Source of the DNA: Puniceicoccaceae bacterium
GTDB lineage: Bacteria > Verrucomicrobiota > Verrucomicrobiia > Opitutales > Coraliomargaritaceae
Assembly (NCBI GenBank): GCA_017857255.1
Contig: JAFMDL010000017.1
Location: forward strand, 1-35,491
Length of the DNA: 35,491 nt
Direction of reading: 5' to 3'
The notes beneath the pieces were generated by a model. The model was not told the DNA's origin. It was given only the letters and a program-made list of their open reading frames with translations, and did not search any database. Position numbers and translations under genes: made by a program. Positions 15,912 to 23,587 of this stretch are shown here, one piece after another; position 1 is the first letter of the stretch, and every line of letters begins with the position of its first letter.

Positions 15912-16111
15912 ATATTTATAAAATGGGATTTGATTCCCAATTTGCAAGGATTAAATTTTGTTTTCGATATGCCGGCTCCGTGGTGAATGGTTCACCTAGA
16001 ATTATAGGAATTAAAGAGGAATTAAAGGACAGCCATGTTTAAGGCTCCGGAAGCGTGGGTGTCATTCAATTCCCTCTTAGATCTCAGCCTTTAAGGTCTC
16101 ATTTTTTCGGG

Positions 16112-16186
16112 ATGAGCCGATTAGTGTGCTTAATTGGCTCATGATTTCGTTGATAATGAGCCGATTAGGGCTACTGTTTGGCTCAT
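16112..16186. repeat. Two tandem inverted repeats upstream of the ATPase gene
   Basis: ATGAGCC at 16112-16118 pairs with GGCTCAT at 16136-16142, and the same pair recurs at 16156-16162 and 16180-16186. In both copies the first arm is followed by GATTAG, and the spacers are equal in length (17 bases). The spacing of 44 bases, about four DNA turns, suits a multi-site operator. The gap 15912-16661 shows no gene. Confidence 0.55.
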
Positions 16187-16384
16187 GGACTATAATTGGC
16201 AGCAATCGAATTGGCCGCAGTTCGCTACAAGGGAATTAGTGTAGCGAAGTCCGCCATTCGACCCTTCGACAAGCTCAGGATTCGGAAACACGCTCATGGT
16301 CTTTGACGAAGCGGTTTCGATGAATGCTTCGTGGATTGGTGCTGTGCGGTCGAAATGGCTTCAGTCTTCGCTAGAGCTACGCCC

Positions 16385-16660
16385 TGACACGTCGCGAGTT
16401 CGCTACGAGGTTGCTACTGAAAAATCTGCTGTAGCGATGCGACGCTAGTCGCGTCTGTTTCAGGGAGGCATCGCGAGTGTCCTCGACCTCGCTGGCGCGA
16501 GTTCGCTACAAGGTTGCTGCTACCGCGTAAAGAGCTTGGGGCTTCACTAGCTACGCCCTCACGAGTCGCTCCACGCGGTTCCGTGATACGGGATTCGTTT
16601 AAGGCTGGCATACCGCGTCTACTCGACCTCGCTGGCACGAGTTCGCTACGAGAGAATTGA
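16385..16660. repeat. Cluster of GTTCGCTAC repeats with palindrome copy 3
   Basis: The motif GAGTTCGCTAC followed by A/G-AG occurs near 16396, 16502 and 16640, and a related CAGTTCGCTACAAGG near 16219. Between them sits the third copy of the window's palindromic repeat (16436-16455, one base changed) followed by ATCGCGAGTGTCCTCGACCTCGCTGG. These look like fragments of a mosaic intergenic repeat family. The stretch is non-coding as far as I can see and lies downstream of the GH106-like gene. Confidence 0.6.
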
Positions 16661-16661
16661 T

Positions 16662-19058
16662 TCACGTTGCCCGGATCAGCTGCACCGGGCCAAATAGTCC
16701 GCTGGGGCGGGTTTCTTTTTCCCAGGTTTCCAGAATGCGGACATAGCGGGCGCCTTCTTCTGAGTAAATCGAGTCGACTTGGCTTAGATACTCCGTGCTG
16801 GTGAATAGATTGCTCAGGGTGTTGCTGACATCGACCTCCAGCACATTGCTCTCTGCGAGCGCTTCGCCCGGAAGTTTGAAGCTGAAGGGCGCCCAGAGCT
16901 TTCGGCCCAGGAGCACTCCGTTGAGCGATACCGAGCACGCGCTTTTGACATCGCCCAGGTCAATCGTCCAGCTTTGCTGGCGCTCGTCTGCTGTCAGGTT
17001 AAACCGTGTTTGGTAGCGAACCGTCCCTGTGAAGTCATTGCCAATCGACTCACACCAGTCGGTGAGGGCGCTTGCTTCGAAGTCGTTGTCCTCGGGCGTC
17101 AGAGTGGTGATCTTGTCTTCCTGGATCACCGTCTGCTCGACGATTTTAGAAGTCCACTTATCCAGCTGCTGTTGGGTGGACTGGCTGATTTTCGGGCTGC
17201 TGGTCGCAGCTTCTGTAAAGCGAACGATGCGCGATTCCCATGGAGCCAAGGAGAGCGGCATATGGACGGTGCCGTTCTGTTGTTCGGCATATGTCGGGAG
17301 GCACTCGCCGCTTTCGGCAACGAGTTGCTCGGGAAGCTTTGTTTCTGCAAAGAGTGCCGTGGTGTCGATCGGATCGTTGCCTTCGTTGACGAGGAAGTAA
17401 ATGGATTCGCCGAGGCAATTTCGTTTGCAGACACGCAGCATGGGCTGCGGGCTTGTGGTCCGAAGCAGAGGCGTGTCCGGTGTGCTGTCGCTGAGGACGG
17501 TGCCGCCGGCTGCGATAAAGCGCTGCACGACTTCCTGCGCTGCGGGTTCCATCCAGTCGGTTGGGGGGATGATCAATGTGTCGTAACTCATCTTGCCCAC
17601 GACTAGCTCGCCGTCCGAGGAAAAGGAGGCTTCCTTCAGCGCCAGATCGTCGACAAAGTCGAAGTCGTGCTGGGTATTGAGCAGTGTTTGGGCAATGGCT
17701 TCCTGCGCTTCGATCGCCTTGTTTTGCCACGGTTCGCCTGCCCAGATGCTGCGCATATCAAAATAGAGGGCAGTGCGACATTCCGGAGTTCCGCAGGAAA
17801 GTAGGTAGCTGAGGCGCGCCGTGTAAAGATAGGCGACGTCCATATACTTCCAGAGCGGTCCGAAGTGCCCAAAGACGGGGCGGCTCCATTGATAATGAAT
17901 GTCATCGTTCGGCGAATAGCCCCACGGGAGAAAGAGATTGATGCCGCGCACGAGTTCGTGATCGATGGTCCACTTAAAGATGGCCGGAGTGACGGCGCAG
18001 CTCGAAGCCCCGAAGGGCATGCTGCTGCACAGCCGACCGGTCTGGCGGGCAATACTGGAGGCATACTTCGGAAAGTGATGGCTGCGCTTGTGCGGGTGTG
18101 ATTCCTGGAAGATCGAGTCGATGCCAGGAATGTGAAAGTGCCGGAAACTTCTCAGTAGGTGCCCATACCCGCCTTCCATGAAGCGGCGTGGGTCGTGTTC
18201 GAGTAGGAGGTGTCCTCCGCTGGCCACGTTGTTGCGTTCGCACCACTCAAAGATGGGTTTTAAATAATTTTTTTCGAACAGTTCAGCCAGTAGGTTAAAA
18301 TAATCGACCCGAGCCTGCGCGGTTTCGAGTGAAAGCGTCTCCTGAGAAGGGTCGGTAAGTTCTGGTAGAAAAGGTTCAATACGGTAGCCGTAGCGTTCGG
18401 CAAAGCGTTGTTCCAATCCCTCAGTCCAAATGAATTCTTTGATCGGATCGTGCCCAATTCCGCCGAAGGTTGGTTCGTCGGCATAGACCCATGGCATGCA
18501 TTCGGGTAAACTGCCACCGAGTTGTTCTTTGTGTTTATTCAGAACGAGTTCAACTACAGCGCTGCCAACATCCGGATTGAGTAGGTCGGGTTGTGGCGTG
18601 TCCGGGTTGATCGAGCCTTTTTCGAGGGGCTCTGCGTTGATCGGATTGGACGCGGTCGGTTGGAGCGTATGTCGAATCCAGTCGTTGCCGCCCTGTTCTA
18701 GAATCTTTCCGCCAGCCTGGCCGGATGGCCAACCGGATTCGTCGTGCATGATGACAGATAGTCCGCTCGCTTCGGCTGCGGCTTGAATGGTTTTCAGCGC
18801 CTGCCAGTATTCCGGCGTATCATAGTCGATGCCGAGTGTGGAACCTGTGTATTTTGCGTATCGTGACGCGGGTATCAGCCAAGGGGCCACTCTGCCGATC
18901 CCCTTGGCTTTTAGGTCGTTGAATTTTTCAGTAAGCCCACATAGATCGTCCTCACATAAAATAGGAAACAAAGTTCCGGGTCTGAAAAACATGGGGGGCC
19001 TTTTAAAAGCCGCCGCATCGTAAGTATGGGCCTGCTTCTGCAAGAGTTGGTTTTTCAT
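16662..19058 (-). CDS. GH106-like glycoside hydrolase (putative alpha-L-rhamnosidase)
   Basis: 798 residues. The N-terminal half resembles a TIM barrel of the GH106/GH2-related group: PPMFFRPGTLFPI, an IMHDESGWPSGQAG segment (D106, E107) like the DE-x-G-x-P-S-G motif of GH106, and WVYADEPTFGG. Residues ~660-798 form a galactose-binding-like jelly roll with WTIDLGDVKSACSVSLNG and NVLEVDVSNTLSN, as found at the C-terminus of GH106 enzymes. It is shorter than characterised GH106 proteins (~1100). No signal peptide is seen, unlike most of its operon, so it may act in the cytoplasm on imported oligosaccharides. Its ATG overlaps the stop of the DUF1961 gene (ATGA, 19055-19058), showing translational coupling. 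Rhamnosidase activity is inferred partly from rhaT and rhaA in the window. Confidence 0.72.
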   Translation of the reverse strand: MKNQLLQKQAHTYDAAAFKRPPMFFRPGTLFPILCEDDLCGLTEKFNDLKAKGIGRVAPWLIPASRYAKYTGSTLGIDYDTPEYWQALKTIQAAAEASGLSVIMHDESGWPSGQAGGKILEQGGNDWIRHTLQPTASNPINAEPLEKGSINPDTPQPDLLNPDVGSAVVELVLNKHKEQLGGSLPECMPWVYADEPTFGGIGHDPIKEFIWTEGLEQRFAERYGYRIEPFLPELTDPSQETLSLETAQARVDYFNLLAELFEKNYLKPIFEWCERNNVASGGHLLLEHDPRRFMEGGYGHLLRSFRHFHIPGIDSIFQESHPHKRSHHFPKYASSIARQTGRLCSSMPFGASSCAVTPAIFKWTIDHELVRGINLFLPWGYSPNDDIHYQWSRPVFGHFGPLWKYMDVAYLYTARLSYLLSCGTPECRTALYFDMRSIWAGEPWQNKAIEAQEAIAQTLLNTQHDFDFVDDLALKEASFSSDGELVVGKMSYDTLIIPPTDWMEPAAQEVVQRFIAAGGTVLSDSTPDTPLLRTTSPQPMLRVCKRNCLGESIYFLVNEGNDPIDTTALFAETKLPEQLVAESGECLPTYAEQQNGTVHMPLSLAPWESRIVRFTEAATSSPKISQSTQQQLDKWTSKIVEQTVIQEDKITTLTPEDNDFEASALTDWCESIGNDFTGTVRYQTRFNLTADERQQSWTIDLGDVKSACSVSLNGVLLGRKLWAPFSFKLPGEALAESNVLEVDVSNTLSNLFTSTEYLSQVDSIYSEEGARYVRILETWEKETRPSGLFGPVQLIRAT

Positions 19059-19864
19059 TCGGGAGTGCTGACGCGGAAGTCCTTGAATTTAGAGGCTCTG
19101 GTAAACATCAACCGCAGGCCGATGCGGCCTGTTTCAATGGCCGGTAGCTTGTCATTGTGCCAATGAAAGTAGCGGGTCTTTTCGGCATTGCTGATCCGCA
19201 TATAGAGATTCTTGTCTTGTTTTATGACCGTCATTTTGTGGGGCACGCCGGTTGCAAAAAAACCGTTATGGATATAGTCTGGGGCGAGGTCGGTACCTCT
19301 GAGTCCTGTCTTGTGTGGCATGTAGCGGCGAGCGCGGATGTAGTCATCGGTCACATCATCCGGATTGGGAAAGGCCGCGTAACTGATGTGATAGGTATTC
19401 ATATAGTTGAAGTAGAGCTTCATTGAAGGAACACGCCGCAGGTCAGCCCATTCGGAAATATCCGTTTTATAGGGTTCCTCGCCGCTACCAGTGGCCTGGA
19501 TGTAGAGAATGTTGACGCCGGTGCTTTCCGAATCGAGGCGAGTGAATTCATACTCAATTTTGACGTCGCCTTCAAACGACTCTTTGGTCCAAAGAACCAT
19601 ATGGTGTGCGTCATTCTTAAATTCCGGTCCGGCGCGCAATTCGATGCCTTCGGGTGTGTTCACCGCCGTGGCCACTTCACCGTCGAGGGTCCATTGTTGT
19701 TGCCAATCTTCGGTCAAAGAATCGAAGAACACTTCCTTCCAGTTCACATCGGAAGCCTTTTCAAAAGCCTGCTGCTCGGGGGAGCTTGGTGTGTTGTCGG
19801 GAGTGGTGCAGCCGAATAGCAGCATAGTGGTGGTCAGCGTCATGATAATCACTTTCTTTTTCAT
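19055..19864 (-). CDS. DUF1961-family lipoprotein (YesU-like)
   Basis: 269 residues from the ATG at 19864, which gives a clean lipoprotein signal MKKKVIIMTLTTTMLLFGC with lipobox Cys19. An upstream ATG at 19918 would bury this signal. The mature part is a concanavalin-like beta-sandwich with blocks such as VKIEYEFTRLDSESTGVNIL, SYAAFPNPDDVTDDYIRARR and the C-terminal ETGRIGLRLMFTRASKFKDF. I assign it to the DUF1961 group that includes Bacillus YesU from a rhamnogalacturonan cluster, with moderate certainty. It may bind or cleave glycan at the membrane surface. It overlaps the GH106-like gene by four bases and starts 58 bases after the SGNH hydrolase stop. Confidence 0.75.
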   Translation of the reverse strand: MKKKVIIMTLTTTMLLFGCTTPDNTPSSPEQQAFEKASDVNWKEVFFDSLTEDWQQQWTLDGEVATAVNTPEGIELRAGPEFKNDAHHMVLWTKESFEGDVKIEYEFTRLDSESTGVNILYIQATGSGEEPYKTDISEWADLRRVPSMKLYFNYMNTYHISYAAFPNPDDVTDDYIRARRYMPHKTGLRGTDLAPDYIHNGFFATGVPHKMTVIKQDKNLYMRISNAEKTRYFHWHNDKLPAIETGRIGLRLMFTRASKFKDFRVSTPE

Positions 19865-19922
19865 AAGATTGTTCGAGTTGAGATTTGTTGTTTCGATGTG
19901 TTTAAAGGTTTTAGCCATGCCT

Positions 19923-20726
19923 TTATTTGGAGCCTTGCATCATCTTTTCCAGGGTAGGGCTCATGGCATTTCTCCAGATATCATACCCCTTTCCGTTCGG
20001 GTGCAGTAAATCGGGCATGACTGCGACTGGCAGAGCGCCGTCTTCATTCAAAAAAGCATGGTTGATATTTAGATACACCACGTCTTCTCCATCAGCGAAG
20101 TGCTCGATCATCCGGTTGACCTGATTGATTTTTTCCCATTGTGGATTCATGACGGCTTCGGTCAGGCCGTTTTTGATTTCGATTCTCTGCTCGCGAGAAC
20201 CGCGTGGTAAGATGCCCAAAAGCAGTATTTTCGTTTCCGGCAGTTTTGCTTGCAGGACTTGGATGATGGCCTCGACGCCTCCGGCTATTTCCGCAATTGA
20301 GTATTCGTCATTGTTGGAATTATTAGTCCCGGCTAAGATGATCGCCACTTGGGGATTGATCGCTTCCATCTCATGATTCAACAAGCGCCAGATGATGTTT
20401 TCGGTTTTGTCGGCCGGTTGGCCGAGGTTGATGACCTGTTGGTCGCCAAAGCATACTTCGAAAATCTCCGGGTGTCGCTTCCAACCGTGTGTAATGGAAT
20501 CGCCCACGAGTAGGATATCCACATTTCCCTTTTGTAGACGGGCGTCCCGTTTATAGTGATCCTTTACCCAACGCTCGCTTCGAGCTACGGGGCAAACGGC
20601 TGGATTCCCTGATGTTTCAATCCTTGCTCTGAGTTGTTCATAATCATGTGGGGCCTTTTCGTATGCGGAAAGGGAGCAACAGGCCATAAGCCCTAGAATA
20701 AGAGATTTTATCTTAGTATGTCTCAT
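19923..20726 (-). CDS. SGNH/GDSL hydrolase, copy 1 (carbohydrate esterase-like)
   Basis: 267 residues. The N-terminus MRHTKIKSLILGLMACC looks like a signal sequence with a possible lipobox (LMAC, Cys16). SGNH blocks are complete: GDSITHG (Ser77), a Gly around 102 in NLGQPADKT, GTNNSNND (Asn135) and DLLHPN (Asp239, His242). This is close to platelet-activating-factor acetylhydrolase-like esterases that remove acetyl groups from sugars. Its nearest relative in the window is the copy at 26615-27418, about three quarters identical by eye. It lies 21 bases after the esterase gene in the same operon. Deacetylation of a glycan is the likely job. Confidence 0.88.
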   Translation of the reverse strand: MRHTKIKSLILGLMACCSLSAYEKAPHDYEQLRARIETSGNPAVCPVARSERWVKDHYKRDARLQKGNVDILLVGDSITHGWKRHPEIFEVCFGDQQVINLGQPADKTENIIWRLLNHEMEAINPQVAIILAGTNNSNNDEYSIAEIAGGVEAIIQVLQAKLPETKILLLGILPRGSREQRIEIKNGLTEAVMNPQWEKINQVNRMIEHFADGEDVVYLNINHAFLNEDGALPVAVMPDLLHPNGKGYDIWRNAMSPTLEKMMQGSK

Positions 20727-20747
20727 CGATTGTGGGTTTAAGTGTTT

Positions 20748-21686
20748 TCACAATGCGCTCTTCAGACTGATCTCTGCATCAGGCGCTATCATCGTTGGTT
20801 CTCCCTCGATTAGGCCAAGTTCGTTCAAAAACTGATCCGCTGCAATGATGCTGATATTGGACCATCCCGGCTGATTGAAAATACCGTGGCCCTGTCCCTC
20901 GGCCATCCACAACTCGCTGTTTTCAATACCGAGCGGTTTCATTTTGGTTTGGACGCGCTTCCAGCCCTTTAGCCAGCCGTCCTCGCTTCCAAAGAACACG
21001 ATGGATGGCGGGATGTCCGCTTTCAGCTGTTCTTGGAAAGACACTTCGGCATCCACTGCGTCTCCGCCGCTGAGTGCTGGGTTGAACAAGATGTAAGCCA
21101 CAACGGAGGTGTCGAACTGCATGGGGTCATCGGGGTCGTTCAGGCCAGGGGTGGTCGTCGCGAGTAGGCTCACATGCCCGCCGGCCGAACCGCCGCCAGT
21201 GATAATTCGTTTCGGATCAACCCCCAGTTCCGGGGCATGCTGTTTAAACCAGCGGATCGCACTCTTGGCGTCTGTAATGCAGACACGTTTGAAGCGTGAA
21301 CTTTCTCGCCGTTGATCCTTTGTAATCAGCCGATACTCTACCGTTGCTGTGACGAGCCCACGGCTGGCGAAATAGTGGCAAAGCGAACGAAACTCGCTGA
21401 CGTTACCGCCTGTCCAGCCGCCACCATGAAAGATGATCATGCCGGGCACTGCTTTCTTGGTGCTATTGTGCCCCTCTGGGGAATAGACTTCGATCTGAAG
21501 GTCTTTACCGTTCTGGGTATTGTAGGTATAGGCCTTTCCTGCGGGCGCATCCGCTCGACTGAGCGGAATGTAGTCGTCCTTCGCAGGAGCTTTCGCGTCA
21601 ATAAATGCTGCCGATTGAAGCCAACAGAGAGACATTATTACCATTGTAAGTTTCTTCATCTTGAGACCTGTTATTTTACTTTTCAT
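20748..21686 (-). CDS. Secreted alpha/beta hydrolase, esterase/lipase (BD-FAE/acetylesterase-like)
   Basis: 312 residues. I chose the ATG at 21686 because AAAAGGA lies just upstream on the minus strand; an internal ATG at 21659 lacks one. A signal peptide spans about 1-32 (hydrophobic LTMVIMSLCWLQSAAF). The fold shows the oxyanion motif HGGGW (87-91), nucleophile GGGSAGG (Ser167), acid in FFGSEDGW (Asp236) and His267 in GQGHGIF. This is the hormone-sensitive-lipase/BD-fae esterase type, often found in polysaccharide operons where it removes acetyl or feruloyl groups. It lies 22 bases after the lyase-like gene and 21 bases before SGNH copy 1. Together with that gene it suggests an acylated glycan substrate. 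Confidence 0.88.
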   Translation of the reverse strand: MKSKITGLKMKKLTMVIMSLCWLQSAAFIDAKAPAKDDYIPLSRADAPAGKAYTYNTQNGKDLQIEVYSPEGHNSTKKAVPGMIIFHGGGWTGGNVSEFRSLCHYFASRGLVTATVEYRLITKDQRRESSRFKRVCITDAKSAIRWFKQHAPELGVDPKRIITGGGSAGGHVSLLATTTPGLNDPDDPMQFDTSVVAYILFNPALSGGDAVDAEVSFQEQLKADIPPSIVFFGSEDGWLKGWKRVQTKMKPLGIENSELWMAEGQGHGIFNQPGWSNISIIAADQFLNELGLIEGEPTMIAPDAEISLKSAL

Positions 21687-21708
21687 GTTTATTTCCTTTT
21701 AGATTGTT

Positions 21709-23583
21709 CTACCTGTTGGCTGGCACGACCAGATCCGGATAACCCGGGTATCTGACGATTGCCGGGCCTTCACCGTATATCATTTTCAGATAGGGGAAGT
21801 CGTAGACCATGCGCGGGTTGAGATCGATGGTCTTGCCGTTACGCTTGGGGAGTGTTTCGCTCTTGCTCCAGTATTCGTAAGTGTCACCATTGAGCGCTCT
21901 GTAGTTTAGCTTTCCTTCCTTATAGCTGAGTGGCCTGCCTTTGACTGCGGCTTTGAATTGCATGAAGTCATTGTTGTAGTCCTTGGCCTGGCCCATCTGA
22001 ATCACAACCGGTGCCCAGATGTCTTTGAACTCGATGAAGTATCCGTTTTCATAGGGCGAATCGACCACGTCGTAGCCTTTCTTGCCGGCAATGAGGAACG
22101 CGGCATAACCGTCGCCGGCGTGGGTGAAGCACCAGCCGTCGTTCTCTTCCCGATTGTCCCAGAGCGCGCCGTCAGAGATGAAGATCCTTGTGCTGTTGGA
22201 TGTCTTCGCATTGGCATTCGGATCCCTAGCCACGATCATGCAGTCTGGCCCCAACATGCCGTTCACGCCTTTTGAGGTAGTCTTCTTGTATTCACTCTTT
22301 TTGTCTGACGGTCGGTCGCTAGCGTATACCACTAGGCGGTCGCTGCTCTGGCTTGCAAATTGCACGCCCATCACGCGGCTCTGGTTCACGAGCTCGATGT
22401 AGTCCCGACTCGGATCCAGGCTGATGGTGCTCATGGTGTAGGCCTGTGTATACCAGCTATCACGACGGATATAGGAGTTCATCGCCTTGTCATCGTCGAA
22501 CAGGACATCATAGACGCCCCTGTCCCAGCCACTGCCGCGCCCGAAGCGTCGGGAGGTTCCCAGGTAGGGCTCGCGCTTCTCATCGCGGGCGATTGCGCGC
22601 ACAATTGCGGGCGGGCGATACTCGCTCAAAAAGCAGGATGTGTCGACCAGGTTGGGATTCGTTTTTGCATCACTCCAGTCGTAGGCATAGAGTAGGGACT
22701 GCGCCCAGTAATGACCGCTCTGGATCCAGGACCACTTGTAGCACCGGGTAGAAGCAAAGCTCGCGCGAATGCCGATCCTCGGCTCGAATTCGCAGGCCAC
22801 GTTCGCCCAGAAAATGTCGAGGTAGTCGCGGGCCGCTTGCTTGAGCTCGACTGAATCGGTGAGGTCGAAGATCTCGGTGTAGTGATTGATGGTTGAATTT
22901 CCGTAGCTTGAGGGGTGCGCAATTTCACAGTTGAGCCCGCTTCGGAGTCGTGAGTCGAAGAACGCCTGATACCACTTCACCCATTCCCGGTAATGCGCTT
23001 CCACGGTGAATCCGTCGTGCAGTTTCGCTCTTGGCCCATAGGGTGCGCCCGCCTGCAGCAGCACCTGCAGTGCGAGCAGGTTGGCCGAACGCTGGGCGGC
23101 ACAGTGATTTTCACTGCCACTGATCAACCACACGCTCTTGGTTGGATTGTTCAACGGCCAGTCCTGATCCTCGCTGAGAAAGCTGTGCTGATAGACCCAG
23201 CGCCAGCACACGTCCTCTATGGCATCCTTCGCTTCATCCGAGAGCAGCCGGTTGAATTGCGGCTTTAGATAGAGAAAGTAAATGGACGGTTTCGGGCGGG
23301 GATCATGATAGGCCGTCGGCTTTGCCTGGGGATCGCGCTTGTAGGATTGGCAATACTCCAGAATCGCCTGATTCAGCGGGGCTGCTTGTTGGTCTGCCTC
23401 TGCCATGAGGGCGGCATGGTTGAGTTTCCAACCGGGATCGCTCTCTGGTGCGGGCCAGGGATTCTCGCGGATCCATTGCTTCCCTTCCTGTATGCGCTGC
23501 TCGATCCGTTGAGCGTCGGCATGCAGCCCGCCGGCGAAAAGCACCGTTGCCAGGATTAGGTTAAATAATAATTTATTGTTCAT
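21709..23583 (-). CDS. Secreted lyase-like protein B (unassigned alpha/alpha-barrel family)
   Basis: 624 residues from the ATG at 23583, which gives a signal peptide MNNKLLFNLILATVLFAGG and leaves 4 bases to the previous gene; an earlier ATG at 23655 would overlap that gene and hide the signal. I do not recognise an established family. The N-terminal ~350 residues are helical and rich in Trp, Tyr and His, with SGSENH (155-160) and HYREWVKWYQAFF. The C-terminal half looks like beta-sandwich. This layout is like polysaccharide lyases and heparinase-type enzymes of the (alpha/alpha) toroid class. It is a shorter paralogue of the neighbouring 874-residue protein and lacks that protein's N-terminal domain. 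Its position in a glycan operon supports a degradative role. Confidence 0.7.
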   Translation of the reverse strand: MNNKLLFNLILATVLFAGGLHADAQRIEQRIQEGKQWIRENPWPAPESDPGWKLNHAALMAEADQQAAPLNQAILEYCQSYKRDPQAKPTAYHDPRPKPSIYFLYLKPQFNRLLSDEAKDAIEDVCWRWVYQHSFLSEDQDWPLNNPTKSVWLISGSENHCAAQRSANLLALQVLLQAGAPYGPRAKLHDGFTVEAHYREWVKWYQAFFDSRLRSGLNCEIAHPSSYGNSTINHYTEIFDLTDSVELKQAARDYLDIFWANVACEFEPRIGIRASFASTRCYKWSWIQSGHYWAQSLLYAYDWSDAKTNPNLVDTSCFLSEYRPPAIVRAIARDEKREPYLGTSRRFGRGSGWDRGVYDVLFDDDKAMNSYIRRDSWYTQAYTMSTISLDPSRDYIELVNQSRVMGVQFASQSSDRLVVYASDRPSDKKSEYKKTTSKGVNGMLGPDCMIVARDPNANAKTSNSTRIFISDGALWDNREENDGWCFTHAGDGYAAFLIAGKKGYDVVDSPYENGYFIEFKDIWAPVVIQMGQAKDYNNDFMQFKAAVKGRPLSYKEGKLNYRALNGDTYEYWSKSETLPKRNGKTIDLNPRMVYDFPYLKMIYGEGPAIVRYPGYPDLVVPANR

Positions 23584-23587
23584 TGTC

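Noticed and set aside
16112-16186. CRISPR-like array
   Set aside because: There are only two units, each a hairpin, with no unique spacers of regular size and no cas genes nearby.
16414-16938. Minus-strand frame of 174 codons at the end of the GH106-like gene
   Set aside because: Most of it overlaps the GH106-like gene in another frame, and the rest covers intergenic repeats.
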